Shown one piece after another: positions 17,786-26,563 of a stretch of DNA of 64,000 nucleotides. Origin of the DNA: Paraburkholderia graminis C4D1M (lineage in GTDB: Bacteria; Pseudomonadota; Gammaproteobacteria; Burkholderiales; Burkholderiaceae); assembly GCF_000172415.1 (NCBI RefSeq), contig NZ_ABLD01000025.1:39700-103699 (forward strand), read 5' to 3'. The number at the start of each line of letters is the position of its first letter. The first letter of the stretch is position 1. The position numbers and the translations under genes were made by a program. The notes beneath the pieces were generated by a model. That model searched no databases. It was given only the letters and a program-made list of their open reading frames with translations, and was not told the origin of the DNA.

Positions 17786-19863
17786 GCGAGCACCTCCTGA
17801 ATTTTTTGTGGCGTAACGGGAAGGTCGCGGAAACGATGTCCAACCGCATGCGCGATGCCGTTCACGATGGCGCCGACGACCGGAATCATCACCACTTCGG
17901 CAATGCCTTTTGGCGGGTCGGTTTCTGTTAGCGGAGGCAGTACTTCACTCGTCTGGCTCCATACGGCAACGTCCGTCGAACGTGGCAAACGATAGCGGTT
18001 GAAATTCCATGTGCCGTTGCCGGGGCCGTCTTCGTAGAGCGGCAAATACTCATGCAGCGCATGACCGATGCCCATCGCAAGACCGCCTTGCAACTGGCCC
18101 GAAACCAGTTGAGGCGACAACTGGTTGCCACATTCGAGAATGGAGTGATGCGTCAATACTTCGACCTCGCCGCTCGACTCGTTCACTGCAAGTTCGACGA
18201 GCGTGCCGACCGCGCTGTAGTACGTGACCATTGCGTTATTGCGCTGCACGGGCGGAATGAACACGCGCTTTCGATCGAGCACACGATAGCTGTTGGACGT
18301 CGTCGCGGACTTCTGGCCGTTCGGCATTGCGCCGTTGCCGTAGCGAAGCGACAGTCCGTCGATTGGCAGGCGCTCTATCTTGCCGCCGACTTCGAACTCG
18401 GCCTCGGCCCATTGCCAGCGATTGAATACATGCACGGTGGCGCCCGTCACGAGTCCGAGTTCGTGCGCCTTTTTCGCAATCTGCTCGAACGGCAATGCTT
18501 CGAGTCCATCCGCCGACAGCTTGCCGTTCACCCAGCGCGCGTCTTCTATGCGCACGACAAGCGATGCGGCCTGACCGCCGCCCGCGCCGCTCGACCATAT
18601 CGACATCGCCGCCGGCCATAAGCCGTGCACAAAAAGAACGCGCGCTGCTTCGCGAGTACTGTGCGTGAAGTAATAGGCCGAGTTAGTCGCACTCGACGGC
18701 GACATAAAGCCGGGCGACCAACGCGGATTCCTCGAAAGGCGATCCTGATCGGCCTGCGACATCAGGTAAGGATCACCGCTCGTGATTACCGGAAGATCGG
18801 GCCAGTCGGCCAACGCGAAATGCACGGTCGACGCCGGCACGCCGAGCCATTTCGCCACGGCAATGGCTTGCGATGTCGACATACCCGTGCCGATTTCCGA
18901 GCCCGAATGATGCAGCGTGATCTTGCCGTCTTCACTCATCTCGACTTTGGCGAACGAACATTCGGCGCCTGTGCCGAAGTCTTTTTGCACGCACGCGAAG
19001 CCCACGCCATAGCGTTTGCCGGGATGCTCCGCTTCGTACTTCGCTTTCTTCTGCGTGCGGTTCTTCCATAATGGATGCGACTTTGCCTTTTGCAGAACTT
19101 CATCGACGCGAACAGCGCCAGCCGGTATTGCGCCCTGCGTATTCTTCATTCCCGACCGCAACGCGTTCGTGAGGCGGAAATCGATTGGGTCGAGCTTCAG
19201 TTGTTCGGCGATTTCGTCGATCATCGTCTCGGTTGCGGCCATGCTTTGCAGCGTGCCGTAGCCGCGCGCAGAGCCGGCATCGACTGCGCGCGACGCAATG
19301 GCGGTTGCAGTGGGATCGCTCTTCGGAAAGTAGTAGATCGATTGCGCGGCGGTCGCACCGACCATCGCCACAGACGGCGAAAAGTTCATGCGCCCGCCGC
19401 CATTAGCTTCGAGATCGCCTTTGAACGACTGAAGCAGTCCCGTCTTTCTGTCGACAGCAATGCGGTACTTCATGTTGAACGCATGGCGTTTGAGCGCGCT
19501 TTGGAACTGCTCGTAGCGATCGTTAGCGAGGCGCACCGGTCGGCCATCGCCATACATCGCAGCGACAAGACCATAGAACGGCATGTTGTAGTGATCTTTC
19601 GATCCATAACCGACCGTGTAGCACGGGTGAAGGAATACACTCTTCACCGCGAAGCGGCACTTCGCGACCATCTCCGCCACGCTTTGCGCCACTTCCGCAG
19701 GGCCTTGCGTCGGCACGATCATGTGAAGCGCGTGCGAGTCGGCGTCATACCAGCAGTTCGCGTTATCCGGCTCGAGCGCGGCGGTATCGATCGACTGCGT
19801 GGTGTAGTCGCGCTCCATCACCAGCCAGTCCGCAGGCGGATGTGCGAGCGCGTAATTGCGCAT
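17782..19863 (-). pseudogene. molybdopterin-binding subunit of a xanthine dehydrogenase-family hydroxylase, 5'-truncated
   Basis: The 693-codon frame contains most of the Mo-binding domains: DYTTQSIDTAALEPDNA (the second MoCo-domain start), a YGSKDHYNMPF-containing cofactor region, GSEIGTGMSTSQ, and the C-terminal catalytic Glu segment KGIAEVV. The first alpha/beta hammerhead and the signal region, usually about 200 or more residues in this family, are missing. Upstream of the first Met the frame runs only eight codons to a stop (19885-19887), with no ribosome site, and then lower-GC glycosyltransferase DNA begins. No 5' remnant was seen up to fdhA. It is therefore a probable pseudogene made by an insertion or deletion at about 19,870. 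Confidence 0.7.
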
Positions 19864-19891
19864 TTCAAACCGGGTACTTCTAGCTCATCGC

Positions 19892-20828
19892 ATGTCCGCA
19901 CCGACTGAACCTCGTATTGCCGTACTTGTTCCCTGCCTCAATGAAGCGTCAACCATCGCGAACGTTGTCCGTGATTTCAAAACCGCGCTGCTGCGAGGTC
20001 TTCATCTTTGACAACAACTCGACCGACGCGACCATAGAAGTAGCGCGGAATGCTGGCGCGCATGTCCGCACCGTGGCACTTCGTGGCAAGGGCAATGTCA
20101 TCCGGCGCATGTTCGCTGACATCGAAGCCGACATCTACGTTCTTGTGGACGGCGATGACACCTACGATGCGAACGCGGCGCCACAGATGGTTGCGACGCT
20201 CTTCGACGAAGGACTGGATATGGTTGTCGGCACCCGTATCTCGGAAGAGCAAGCGGCCTATCGATTTGGGCACAGATTTGGAAACGTCGTTCTGACCCGG
20301 TGCGTGGCTGGCATCTTCGGCCGCACTTTCTCCGACATGCTGTCCGGATTCCGCGTCTTCTCGCGTCGTTATGTGAAGTCGTTCCCGGCGCACGCGTCCG
20401 GCTTCGAGACAGAAACCGAACTAACCGTGCACGCGCTAGAGCTACGTATGCCGGTAGCCGAGACTCCTACCGTGTATAAGGCTCGTCCCGAAGGTTCAGC
20501 CAGCAAGCTCAATACATATCGCGACGGACTTCGAATCCTCATCACTATCGCCAGGCTCTTTAAAACTGAAAGACCCCTCGCCTTTTTCTCAATTGGCTTT
20601 GGCATCTGCGCGCTTGTCTCGATCCTGCTCGCAATTCCGCTATTCGAGACATACATCGGCACGGGGCTTGTACCACGTTTGCCAACCGCTCTGCTCTGCG
20701 TCGCCCTCATGCTGTTCGGCGCGATTCTGTTGATATGTGGGATCGTACTCGACACCGTCACGCACGGACGCACTGAATCGAAGCGCCTTGCCTATCTGGC
20801 GATCCCCGGTCCACGCCGCGCATGGTGA
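19892..20828 (+). pseudogene. GT2 family glycosyltransferase (polyprenyl-phosphate sugar transferase-like), frameshifted near its start
   Basis: The natural start is ATG 19892. It gives MSAPTEPRIAVLVPCLNEAS, the classic first strand of a GT2 fold, then reads to a stop 120 bases on. The body of the enzyme continues in another frame from about 19,990: EVFIFDNNSTDAT, the DGDDTYD metal site, GFETETELTVHA, and two C-terminal membrane helices (about residues 225-285 of a 303-codon frame opening at 19917). A one-base insertion or two-base deletion near 19986-19993 would explain this. If translated from 19917 the protein lacks its nucleotide-binding N-terminus. The following gtrA start overlaps its stop, so the two were an operon for lipid-linked sugar transfer. 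Confidence 0.65.
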
Positions 20829-21208
20829 ACTCGCAGTTCATTCGATTCGCCGTTGCAGGCGTCGTCGGTTTTGCAGCGGACGCAGGCGTGCTGTACCTTG
20901 CACTTGCTTGCGGACTGGGACCATTCTTCGGCCGCGTCATATCCTTTCTCGCCGCCGTTTGGGTGACGTGGCAAATAAACCGGCGATACACATTCCGGGA
21001 GCGTGCTGAACGCTCTGCCTGGGTTGAATGGTGGCGCTATTTGCTGTCGATGCTGACCGGGGCCAGCGTCAACTACGCGGCATACACGCTCGTCATATTG
21101 TCGGACTCTCGCAGTTCGTGGCTGCCGCTTGTCGGCGTCGCATGCGGCTCTGTCGCCGGAATGTTCGTGAATTTCTTTGCGGCCAAGCTTTGGGCCTTTC
21201 CTAAGTAG
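20822..21208 (+). CDS. GtrA family membrane protein
   Basis: The 128-residue protein has four predicted membrane helices and the family opening FIRFAVAGVVGFAADAGVLY. The other landmarks are TWQINRRYTF after the second helix and GMFVNFFAAKLWAF at the end. GtrA proteins are thought to help flip or present polyprenyl-linked glycosyl donors during surface polysaccharide or O-antigen modification. The start overlaps the upstream glycosyltransferase stop by 7 bp. Without an intact upstream transferase its role is uncertain. Confidence 0.88.
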   Translation: MVNSQFIRFAVAGVVGFAADAGVLYLALACGLGPFFGRVISFLAAVWVTWQINRRYTFRERAERSAWVEWWRYLLSMLTGASVNYAAYTLVILSDSRSSWLPLVGVACGSVAGMFVNFFAAKLWAFPK

Positions 21209-21228
21209 GCCGACTCAACGCCCACCAA

Positions 21229-22905
21229 ATGAACGCTTCAACCATACAAAAACGAATGCACTGGCTTCGAGGCGTCAATATGAACAGCCCTCGTGCGCTG
21301 ATGCACGCATGCTGGATCGTGCCAATTATCTTTGGTCTCTATTCGCTCGGTCAGGGTGCCGACTCGAATTGGGACCTCCGCAACTACCATCTATACAACG
21401 CCTACGCGTTTCTGCACGGCAGACTCGCGGTTGACCTGGCTCCAGCGGGGATGCAAAGCTATTTTAATCCGCTGCTGGACGTTCCCTATTACCTGATGAC
21501 CATGCATTTACCTGCGATGCTGGTCGGGTTCATTATGGGGGTAATCCACGGTCTTAACTTCGTCCTCGTCCTCGGAATTTGTCGCCTGACACTGTCCGAC
21601 CTCCCTGAATCGCTGCGCTATCGCGCGCCGTTCTGGCTCGCGCTCGCTGGCTGTGTGACCGCCAACTTCCTGTCTGCCGTCGGCAACAGCATGGGAGACA
21701 ACACCACCTCGCTCGTCAGTCTGGGCGCTTTACTCATCGTCCTGAGGATATGGCCGCGACTCGCGCAGACCAGTGTGCACGTAATCGCGATGCTGTTCCT
21801 TGGCGGCATCGTTTCAGGCGCAGGTGCCGGTCTCAAACTAACGACCGTCGTCTATTCCGTCGCCCTCTGCGGTGGCCTGTTGTTCGCACCGGTATCAATC
21901 CCGGCTCGCTTCCGCGCTGCGTTCGTATTCGGACTCGGCGTTCTTGCCGGCCTCGCCATGACGGGCGGCTTTTGGTTCGCGGAGCTTTGGACCCGGTACG
22001 GGAACCCCCTTTATCCGCAGTTCAGTTCAGTCTTTCCAAGTCCGCTTACGGCTCCCGTGTCTGTGGTTGACACGCAGTGGCTTCCAAAGAATCTTTGGGA
22101 GGCACTGGCCTATCCCTTTATCTTCTCGATCAACCCGCACAGGGTCGCTCAGGCTCGCCTGCATCAGATCATCTGGGCTGTGGCTTACGTATGCTTTTGG
22201 TCCTGGGTCATCTATTGCGGCGCGCGAGCGCTTAAACGCTCCGCCCGGCCGCTGTTGCCAAGCCGTGGCCGTTACGTTATCGCATACGTCGTTATCGGTT
22301 TCGTCGTCTGGATGAAGCTCTTCAGCATTCAACGATATCTGGTCGCGGTCGAAGTGTGCTTGCCGCTGGTGATCTACCTGCTGCTCGGACAGATGCTTGC
22401 TTACGAACGAGCACAGCGGATCTGCAAGAGAATTCTTATCGCGTGCTCGGTCCTCGTCCTGATCGGCGGGGCACATTCGTGGGGCCATGAGTCGTGGGCT
22501 AGAAACATGTTCTCTATCGATTTGCCGCCTCTCGCAGAGCCTGAAAAAACGACCGTGTTGCTCACAGCAGGCGATCCGCCGCTCGGCTGGATGGTCCCCC
22601 TATTCCCGCAGGATGTCGCCTTTGCCACCACCCGCTCGGCGTTTCCGCAGGCTCGACCCGCCTTCGATAACAAGATCCATGAAATTGCACGCTCGCGGGG
22701 AGGGCCGGTCTACGCATTGATACCAGGCTATTGGGACAAAGATCGATACGATGTGCCAAGAAATGCACGCGAGATGGCGGACTCGCAAGCGGCCCTCGCG
22801 GACTATGGGTTCTCGCTGGACGTTGCGTCGTGCGTCTTATACAAAGGACACATCGGGGCTGGCACCTATCCGTATCAGTGGTGCCGCCTCGCCAGTAAAA
22901 GGTAG
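21229..22905 (+). CDS. multi-pass membrane protein, GT-C/GT87 glycosyltransferase-like
   Basis: The 558-residue protein has about ten hydrophobic helices. After the first helix comes a periplasmic loop with GADSNWDLRNYHLYNAYAFL, whose acidic and aromatic residues recall the catalytic loop of GT-C enzymes. A soluble tail follows helix ten (about residues 425-558). It is 20 bp after gtrA in the same direction, so it probably takes lipid-linked sugar from the GtrA/GT2 step. Acceptor and sugar are unknown. The assignment rests on topology and context rather than a sharp motif. An alternative start is the second Met at residue 10 or 18. Confidence 0.7.
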   Translation: MNASTIQKRMHWLRGVNMNSPRALMHACWIVPIIFGLYSLGQGADSNWDLRNYHLYNAYAFLHGRLAVDLAPAGMQSYFNPLLDVPYYLMTMHLPAMLVGFIMGVIHGLNFVLVLGICRLTLSDLPESLRYRAPFWLALAGCVTANFLSAVGNSMGDNTTSLVSLGALLIVLRIWPRLAQTSVHVIAMLFLGGIVSGAGAGLKLTTVVYSVALCGGLLFAPVSIPARFRAAFVFGLGVLAGLAMTGGFWFAELWTRYGNPLYPQFSSVFPSPLTAPVSVVDTQWLPKNLWEALAYPFIFSINPHRVAQARLHQIIWAVAYVCFWSWVIYCGARALKRSARPLLPSRGRYVIAYVVIGFVVWMKLFSIQRYLVAVEVCLPLVIYLLLGQMLAYERAQRICKRILIACSVLVLIGGAHSWGHESWARNMFSIDLPPLAEPEKTTVLLTAGDPPLGWMVPLFPQDVAFATTRSAFPQARPAFDNKIHEIARSRGGPVYALIPGYWDKDRYDVPRNAREMADSQAALADYGFSLDVASCVLYKGHIGAGTYPYQWCRLASKR

Positions 22906-23095
22906 CCGATGAAATCCGGTGAAAGTACGGCGCCGATCGGCGAGACCGCCGATCACCCGACTCTTGATGCGAGTGCGTCGGACGTTGTGTATTTCACTCG
23001 AAACTGGGCAATGATTCCGCGGCAAGCAGGACAGGCATTTCACGCGAGGCTGGACATCGGCCACCGCCGTTTCCGCGACGAGCATGAACAGGCAG

Positions 23096-23542
23096 CTAGC
23101 GATATTCGTCGATTTCGATCGTTCCGCGCATTGCTTCGATTATTGAGCGGATGTCGTTGGGCACGTCGGGTACACGGTTTCCTGAGGGGTTGAACCAGAA
23201 GCAGGAGAACCCAACCTTCGCACCGTTCTGTTGCACGATCTCCTTCAAACCCTCGCGGGGCAAACCAAGGCGCGCTATGAGATACCGCAAATGCGGTTCC
23301 AGCAAATCGCTTTCTACCGCCGATTCGCTGCTTACGCCCCACAGGCCCGTTTTCCCCAAAGCCTTACTGGACTTTCCGGAAGGAAGGGCAAATGACTTTC
23401 CTTTGACGATCGCGGTGTCAGGGGTTATCTGAAAGTACTGCGTCCAGAATTCCGGTGATACGGCGTCTCCGGTTATCAGGAAAGACGCGTAGGCTCCGGC
23501 GTCCGCGCTCGCATTTGATGTTGAAGACTGGTTATGGTGCAT
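23096..23542 (-). CDS. DUF4279 domain protein, probable immunity protein
   Basis: A 148-residue soluble protein. The ATG at 23542 overlaps the upstream stop by 11 bp, so it is translationally coupled. The family pattern is visible: FLITGDAVSPEFWTQYFQI, then GKTGLWGVSSES, LEPHLRYLIARLGL, a segment VGFSCFWF, and the C-terminal IEIDEYR. DUF4279 proteins are often found directly downstream of secreted toxins. Its position right after a gene ending in a polymorphic-toxin-like domain makes it a likely antidote. Direct function is inferred. Confidence 0.75.
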   Translation of the reverse strand: MHHNQSSTSNASADAGAYASFLITGDAVSPEFWTQYFQITPDTAIVKGKSFALPSGKSSKALGKTGLWGVSSESAVESDLLEPHLRYLIARLGLPREGLKEIVQQNGAKVGFSCFWFNPSGNRVPDVPNDIRSIIEAMRGTIEIDEYR

Positions 23543-24332
23543 AGTCGTGAATGCTGTCCTCAAATATTTTCCCGTTGAATTCCACGTTGCCATTGTCGTG
23601 AAAGATGCTGTTATCCGCTGGTCCAAGACGATTGGCATCTTTGAACTTGTGGAGCATAGTCCCGAACGTTTTGTAGTCGTAGCCAAGCATCTTCGCCGCA
23701 TAGCGTGGATTATTCGTACTAGCCGCCAGTTCCGCTATGTCGCCGCTCACCGGATCTGGCGCGTAATCGAACGGCTGCGCATCGCCAAGCGGCGTAGCCG
23801 TTTCCGTAAGGTCACTCACAGCGTCGGCCAGTGACGAAGACTCAGCATTCGCATAGCGATCTGCAACCGCATTCGCCCGGTCCACAATGTCGTTATAGCG
23901 GTCAATGTATGCCGTCGCGGCATCGTAGGACATTCCGCAATCGTTCATTAACGAGCTGCGGAAGCTCGGGACCCTCTCCGGCTTAGGCACCGGATTGCCC
24001 ACCGCGCCTCCCGTCCGCGATTGCTCGGCAATCAGCACAACACTCTCGCCACGGATCATCGACTGCAACGTCTCTACGACCTCAACGTCAGCGCCATTCT
24101 TTGCCAACCGCTCGTGCCAATAGAAATTCGTCGCGAGAAACGCGCGGACCCGCCGAACCAGCGCCGCGTCTTTAGCCCACACATCGGCATATGCGCGTTG
24201 TGAGAACTTCTTGCCCTCTTCAACCGCCTCTTTCTGCTCGGTAGAAAGAAAGATACGCCCACTTCCATAGGCATCCTTACGGTACATCACCCACCGTTGA
24301 AACGAATCCGTCTTCAGTTCGGTTCCACCCAT
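23532..24332 (-). CDS. putative effector with C-terminal polymorphic-toxin-like domain
   Basis: The 266-residue protein has no signal peptide or membrane helix. The N-terminal part (1-190) is polar and unassigned, with an Ala/Asp/Ser-rich linker near 165-195. The last 65 residues read RYAAKMLGYDYKTFGTMLH, then NGNVEFNGKIFEDSIHDYAP, a compact His/Asp-rich segment of the kind found at the end of polymorphic toxins. I cannot name the toxin family with certainty. The downstream coupled DUF4279 gene would be the immunity partner. Delivery could be type VI or contact-dependent, but no VgrG, PAAR or RHS sequence is present here. Confidence 0.65.
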   Translation of the reverse strand: MGGTELKTDSFQRWVMYRKDAYGSGRIFLSTEQKEAVEEGKKFSQRAYADVWAKDAALVRRVRAFLATNFYWHERLAKNGADVEVVETLQSMIRGESVVLIAEQSRTGGAVGNPVPKPERVPSFRSSLMNDCGMSYDAATAYIDRYNDIVDRANAVADRYANAESSSLADAVSDLTETATPLGDAQPFDYAPDPVSGDIAELAASTNNPRYAAKMLGYDYKTFGTMLHKFKDANRLGPADNSIFHDNGNVEFNGKIFEDSIHDYAP

Positions 24333-24411
24333 CGCGAGCCTCGTCGCTTATGACGGCGTAACCCTGGCAGATCGCCCGACTCCCATGTTTTTGGGATCGC
24401 TCGTCACAAGC

Positions 24412-24449
24412 AAAAAACGCGTTGAACGTGACCACGTTCAACGCGTTTC
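24412..24449 (-). terminator. Rho-independent terminator of fdhA
   Basis: A perfect 16-bp inverted repeat (24415-24430 with 24433-24448) is followed on the minus strand by a T-run (complement of 24412-24417). It lies 44 bp after the fdhA stop and also insulates the toxin gene. Confidence 0.88.
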
Positions 24450-24492
24450 CTTACTACAGGCTTTTAACTTCGTCTGAAACTTCGTCCGAAGC

Positions 24493-25692
24493 TCAAGCCG
24501 CCTTCAACAGCCCATGCGGATCGATCACGAACTTGCGCGGCGCACCGCCGTCGAACTGGCGATAACCGTCCGGCGCCTGATCGAGCGACACCACCGTCAC
24601 GTTCACGATGTCCGCAATCGGCAGACGGTCCCACAAGATCGCCTGCATCAGATTGTGGTTGTACTTCATCACCGGCGTCTGGCCCGTGTGGAACGAATGC
24701 GACTTCGCCCAGCCGAGCCCGAAGCGGATGCTCAGACTCCCCTTGCGCGCGGCAGCGTCCGCGGCGCCCGGATCGTCGGTGACATAGAGCCCCGGAATAC
24801 CGATCGCCCCCGCAGCCCTCGTGATTTCCATCAGCGAGTTCAGCACAGTGGCGGGTGCTTCCTCGTGCGAGCCGCTGCTGCCGTGGCCGTGCGCCTCGAA
24901 GCCCACGCAGTCCACCGCGCAATCCACTTCCGGCTTACCCAGAATCTGCTCGATCTGTTCGCCGAGCGTCGCATCCTTCGACAGATCGACGGTCTCGAAT
25001 CCCATCTTGCGAGCATGCGCAAGGCGCTCCTCGTTCATGTCGCCGACGATCGTGCACGCCGCGCCCAACAGACGCGCCGACGCGGCCGCCGCCATGCCGA
25101 CCGGCCCGGCGCCTGCGATATAAACCGTAGCGCCCGGCTTCACGCCCGCCATGACCGCGCCGTGATAACCGGTCGGCAGAATGTCGGACAGGCACGTCAG
25201 GTCGCGAATCTTCGACATCGCCTGCGCCCGGTCGGGAAACTTCAGCAGATTGAAGTCGGCATACGGCACCATCACGTACTCGGCCTGGCCGCCGATCCAG
25301 CCGCCCATGTCCACGTACCCATAAGCGCCGCCCGCACGCGACGGGTTCACGTTCAGGCACACGCCGGTATGCTGCGACTTGCAGGTCGGACACCGTCCGC
25401 ATGCCACGTTGAACGGCACGGAGACGAGATCGCCAACGCTCAGCGTCTCGACGTCGCGGCCGACCTCGATCACTTCGCCGGTAATCTCATGGCCGAGCAC
25501 GAGGCCGACTTCCGCGGTCGTGCGGCCCCGCACCATGTGCTGGTCGGAGCCGCAAATATTCGTGCTGACCACCCTCAGAATCACACCGTGACCGATCGAA
25601 CGGCCGCGTGGGTCGACCATCTTCGGATAGTCGATCGATTGCACTTCAACCTTGCCCTGCCCCAGATAGACGACGCCGCGATTGCTGCTCAT
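24493..25692 (-). CDS. fdhA: glutathione-independent formaldehyde dehydrogenase
   Basis: The 399-residue zinc-dependent medium-chain dehydrogenase oxidises formaldehyde to formate with NAD. That is the toxic product released by GbcAB and the demethylases. Zinc-site residues are in STNICGSDQHMVRG (catalytic Cys) and GHEITGEVIEVG, with structural zinc cysteines in CGRCPTCKSQHTGVC. The NAD fold is in GATVYIAGAGPVGMAAA. The chosen start MSSNRGVVYLGQGK has GGAGA upstream; a longer frame to 25749 is not supported. It is divergent from betI, and the shared region contains a BetI-type palindrome, so it may be induced with the bet genes. Confidence 0.93.
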   Translation of the reverse strand: MSSNRGVVYLGQGKVEVQSIDYPKMVDPRGRSIGHGVILRVVSTNICGSDQHMVRGRTTAEVGLVLGHEITGEVIEVGRDVETLSVGDLVSVPFNVACGRCPTCKSQHTGVCLNVNPSRAGGAYGYVDMGGWIGGQAEYVMVPYADFNLLKFPDRAQAMSKIRDLTCLSDILPTGYHGAVMAGVKPGATVYIAGAGPVGMAAAASARLLGAACTIVGDMNEERLAHARKMGFETVDLSKDATLGEQIEQILGKPEVDCAVDCVGFEAHGHGSSGSHEEAPATVLNSLMEITRAAGAIGIPGLYVTDDPGAADAAARKGSLSIRFGLGWAKSHSFHTGQTPVMKYNHNLMQAILWDRLPIADIVNVTVVSLDQAPDGYRQFDGGAPRKFVIDPHGLLKAA

Positions 25693-25934
25693 TGAATGTC
25701 TCCATGTCTTGTGAGCGGTGCGCGGCACTGTGCGCCGCACGCCGTTCAACGAGCGTAGCGCCCGCCGCGGTCAACCACCTGCACCGAACCCGACACGAGT
25801 TTGGCCGAAACCGACATGCCCCTTCTTCGCAGGTTTTTATTGATTGACCGTTCAATATAAAAAAACTACCATGCGTCGATCGAACCTGCGGGCGAGGTGC
25901 CGGCAGCCAACCGTCTGATCTTTACAGTCACGCC
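25693..25934. promoter_or_regulatory. fdhA-betI divergent promoter region with BetI-like operator
   Basis: ATTGA-CCGT-TCAAT (25843-25856) is a perfect 5-bp-arm palindrome in an AT-rich island, while the rest of the gap is GC-rich. It sits about 80 bp before betI, where BetI repressors of other bacteria bind similar ATTGA/TCAAT sites. A TATAAA (25856-25861) could serve as a -10 element for betI. Binding is inferred. Confidence 0.6.
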
Positions 25935-26522
25935 ATGCCCAAGCTCGGAATGCGCGAAATTCGCCGCGCGCAGTTGATCGACGCGACGCTGCTCACCATC
26001 GACCAGACCGGCCTCGCGGGCGCCACGCTCGCGTCGGTCGCGCAGCGCGCGAGCATTTCCACCGGCATCGTGAGCCACTATTTCGGCGACAAGGACGGTC
26101 TTCTCGAAGCCACCATGCGCCATGTGTTGCGCGATTTGTGGCAGGCCACGTCCCGCCGCCGTCGCGCGGCAAAAACGGACCCGCGCTCGAAACTGCGTGC
26201 GGTCGTCGCCGCCAATTTCGATGCCGAGCAAACCAGCGCGCCCGTCATGAAGACCTGGCTTGCGTTCTGGTCCGAGAGCATGCACAAGCCGCAATTGCGG
26301 CGTCTGCAGTATGTCAACACGCGCCGCTTGAACTCCAATCTGTGCGCGGATTTTTCTAAAGCGCTGCCGCGTGCGGCGGCGCGGCGCGCGGCCAGCGGTC
26401 TCGCGGCATTGATCGACGGATTGTGGCTGCGTGGCGCCTTGTCGGGCGAACCGTTCGACACGAAAGCGGCGCTGCGCGTCGCCAACGAATACATCGACCT
26501 GGTTCTGGCGGCGCGCGAATAA
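25935..26522 (+). CDS. betI: TetR-family repressor BetI
   Basis: The 195-residue choline-sensing repressor has an N-terminal helix-turn-helix with MREIRRAQLIDATLLTIDQT and ISTGIVSHYFGDKDGLLEAT. A C-terminal ligand domain includes KTWLAFWSESMHKPQLRRLQ and ends in ALIDGLWLRGAL. Both match BetI over their full length. It is the first gene of betIBA, 38 bp before betB, and probably represses this operon until choline is present. Confidence 0.95.
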   Translation: MPKLGMREIRRAQLIDATLLTIDQTGLAGATLASVAQRASISTGIVSHYFGDKDGLLEATMRHVLRDLWQATSRRRRAAKTDPRSKLRAVVAANFDAEQTSAPVMKTWLAFWSESMHKPQLRRLQYVNTRRLNSNLCADFSKALPRAAARRAASGLAALIDGLWLRGALSGEPFDTKAALRVANEYIDLVLAARE

Positions 26523-26563
26523 CGCGCGCAGCAGCCGGCGACATCTCTACCAAGGAGCACATG

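Noticed and set aside
22909..23193. Plus-strand 94-codon frame after the membrane transferase
   Set aside because: It overlaps the end of the DUF4279 gene, its second half is Arg-rich noise, and no family is evident.
23096..23701. Longer start for the DUF4279 gene at 23701
   Set aside because: The first 53 codons lie inside the toxin gene in another frame and do not match the family; ATG 23542 is the coupled start.
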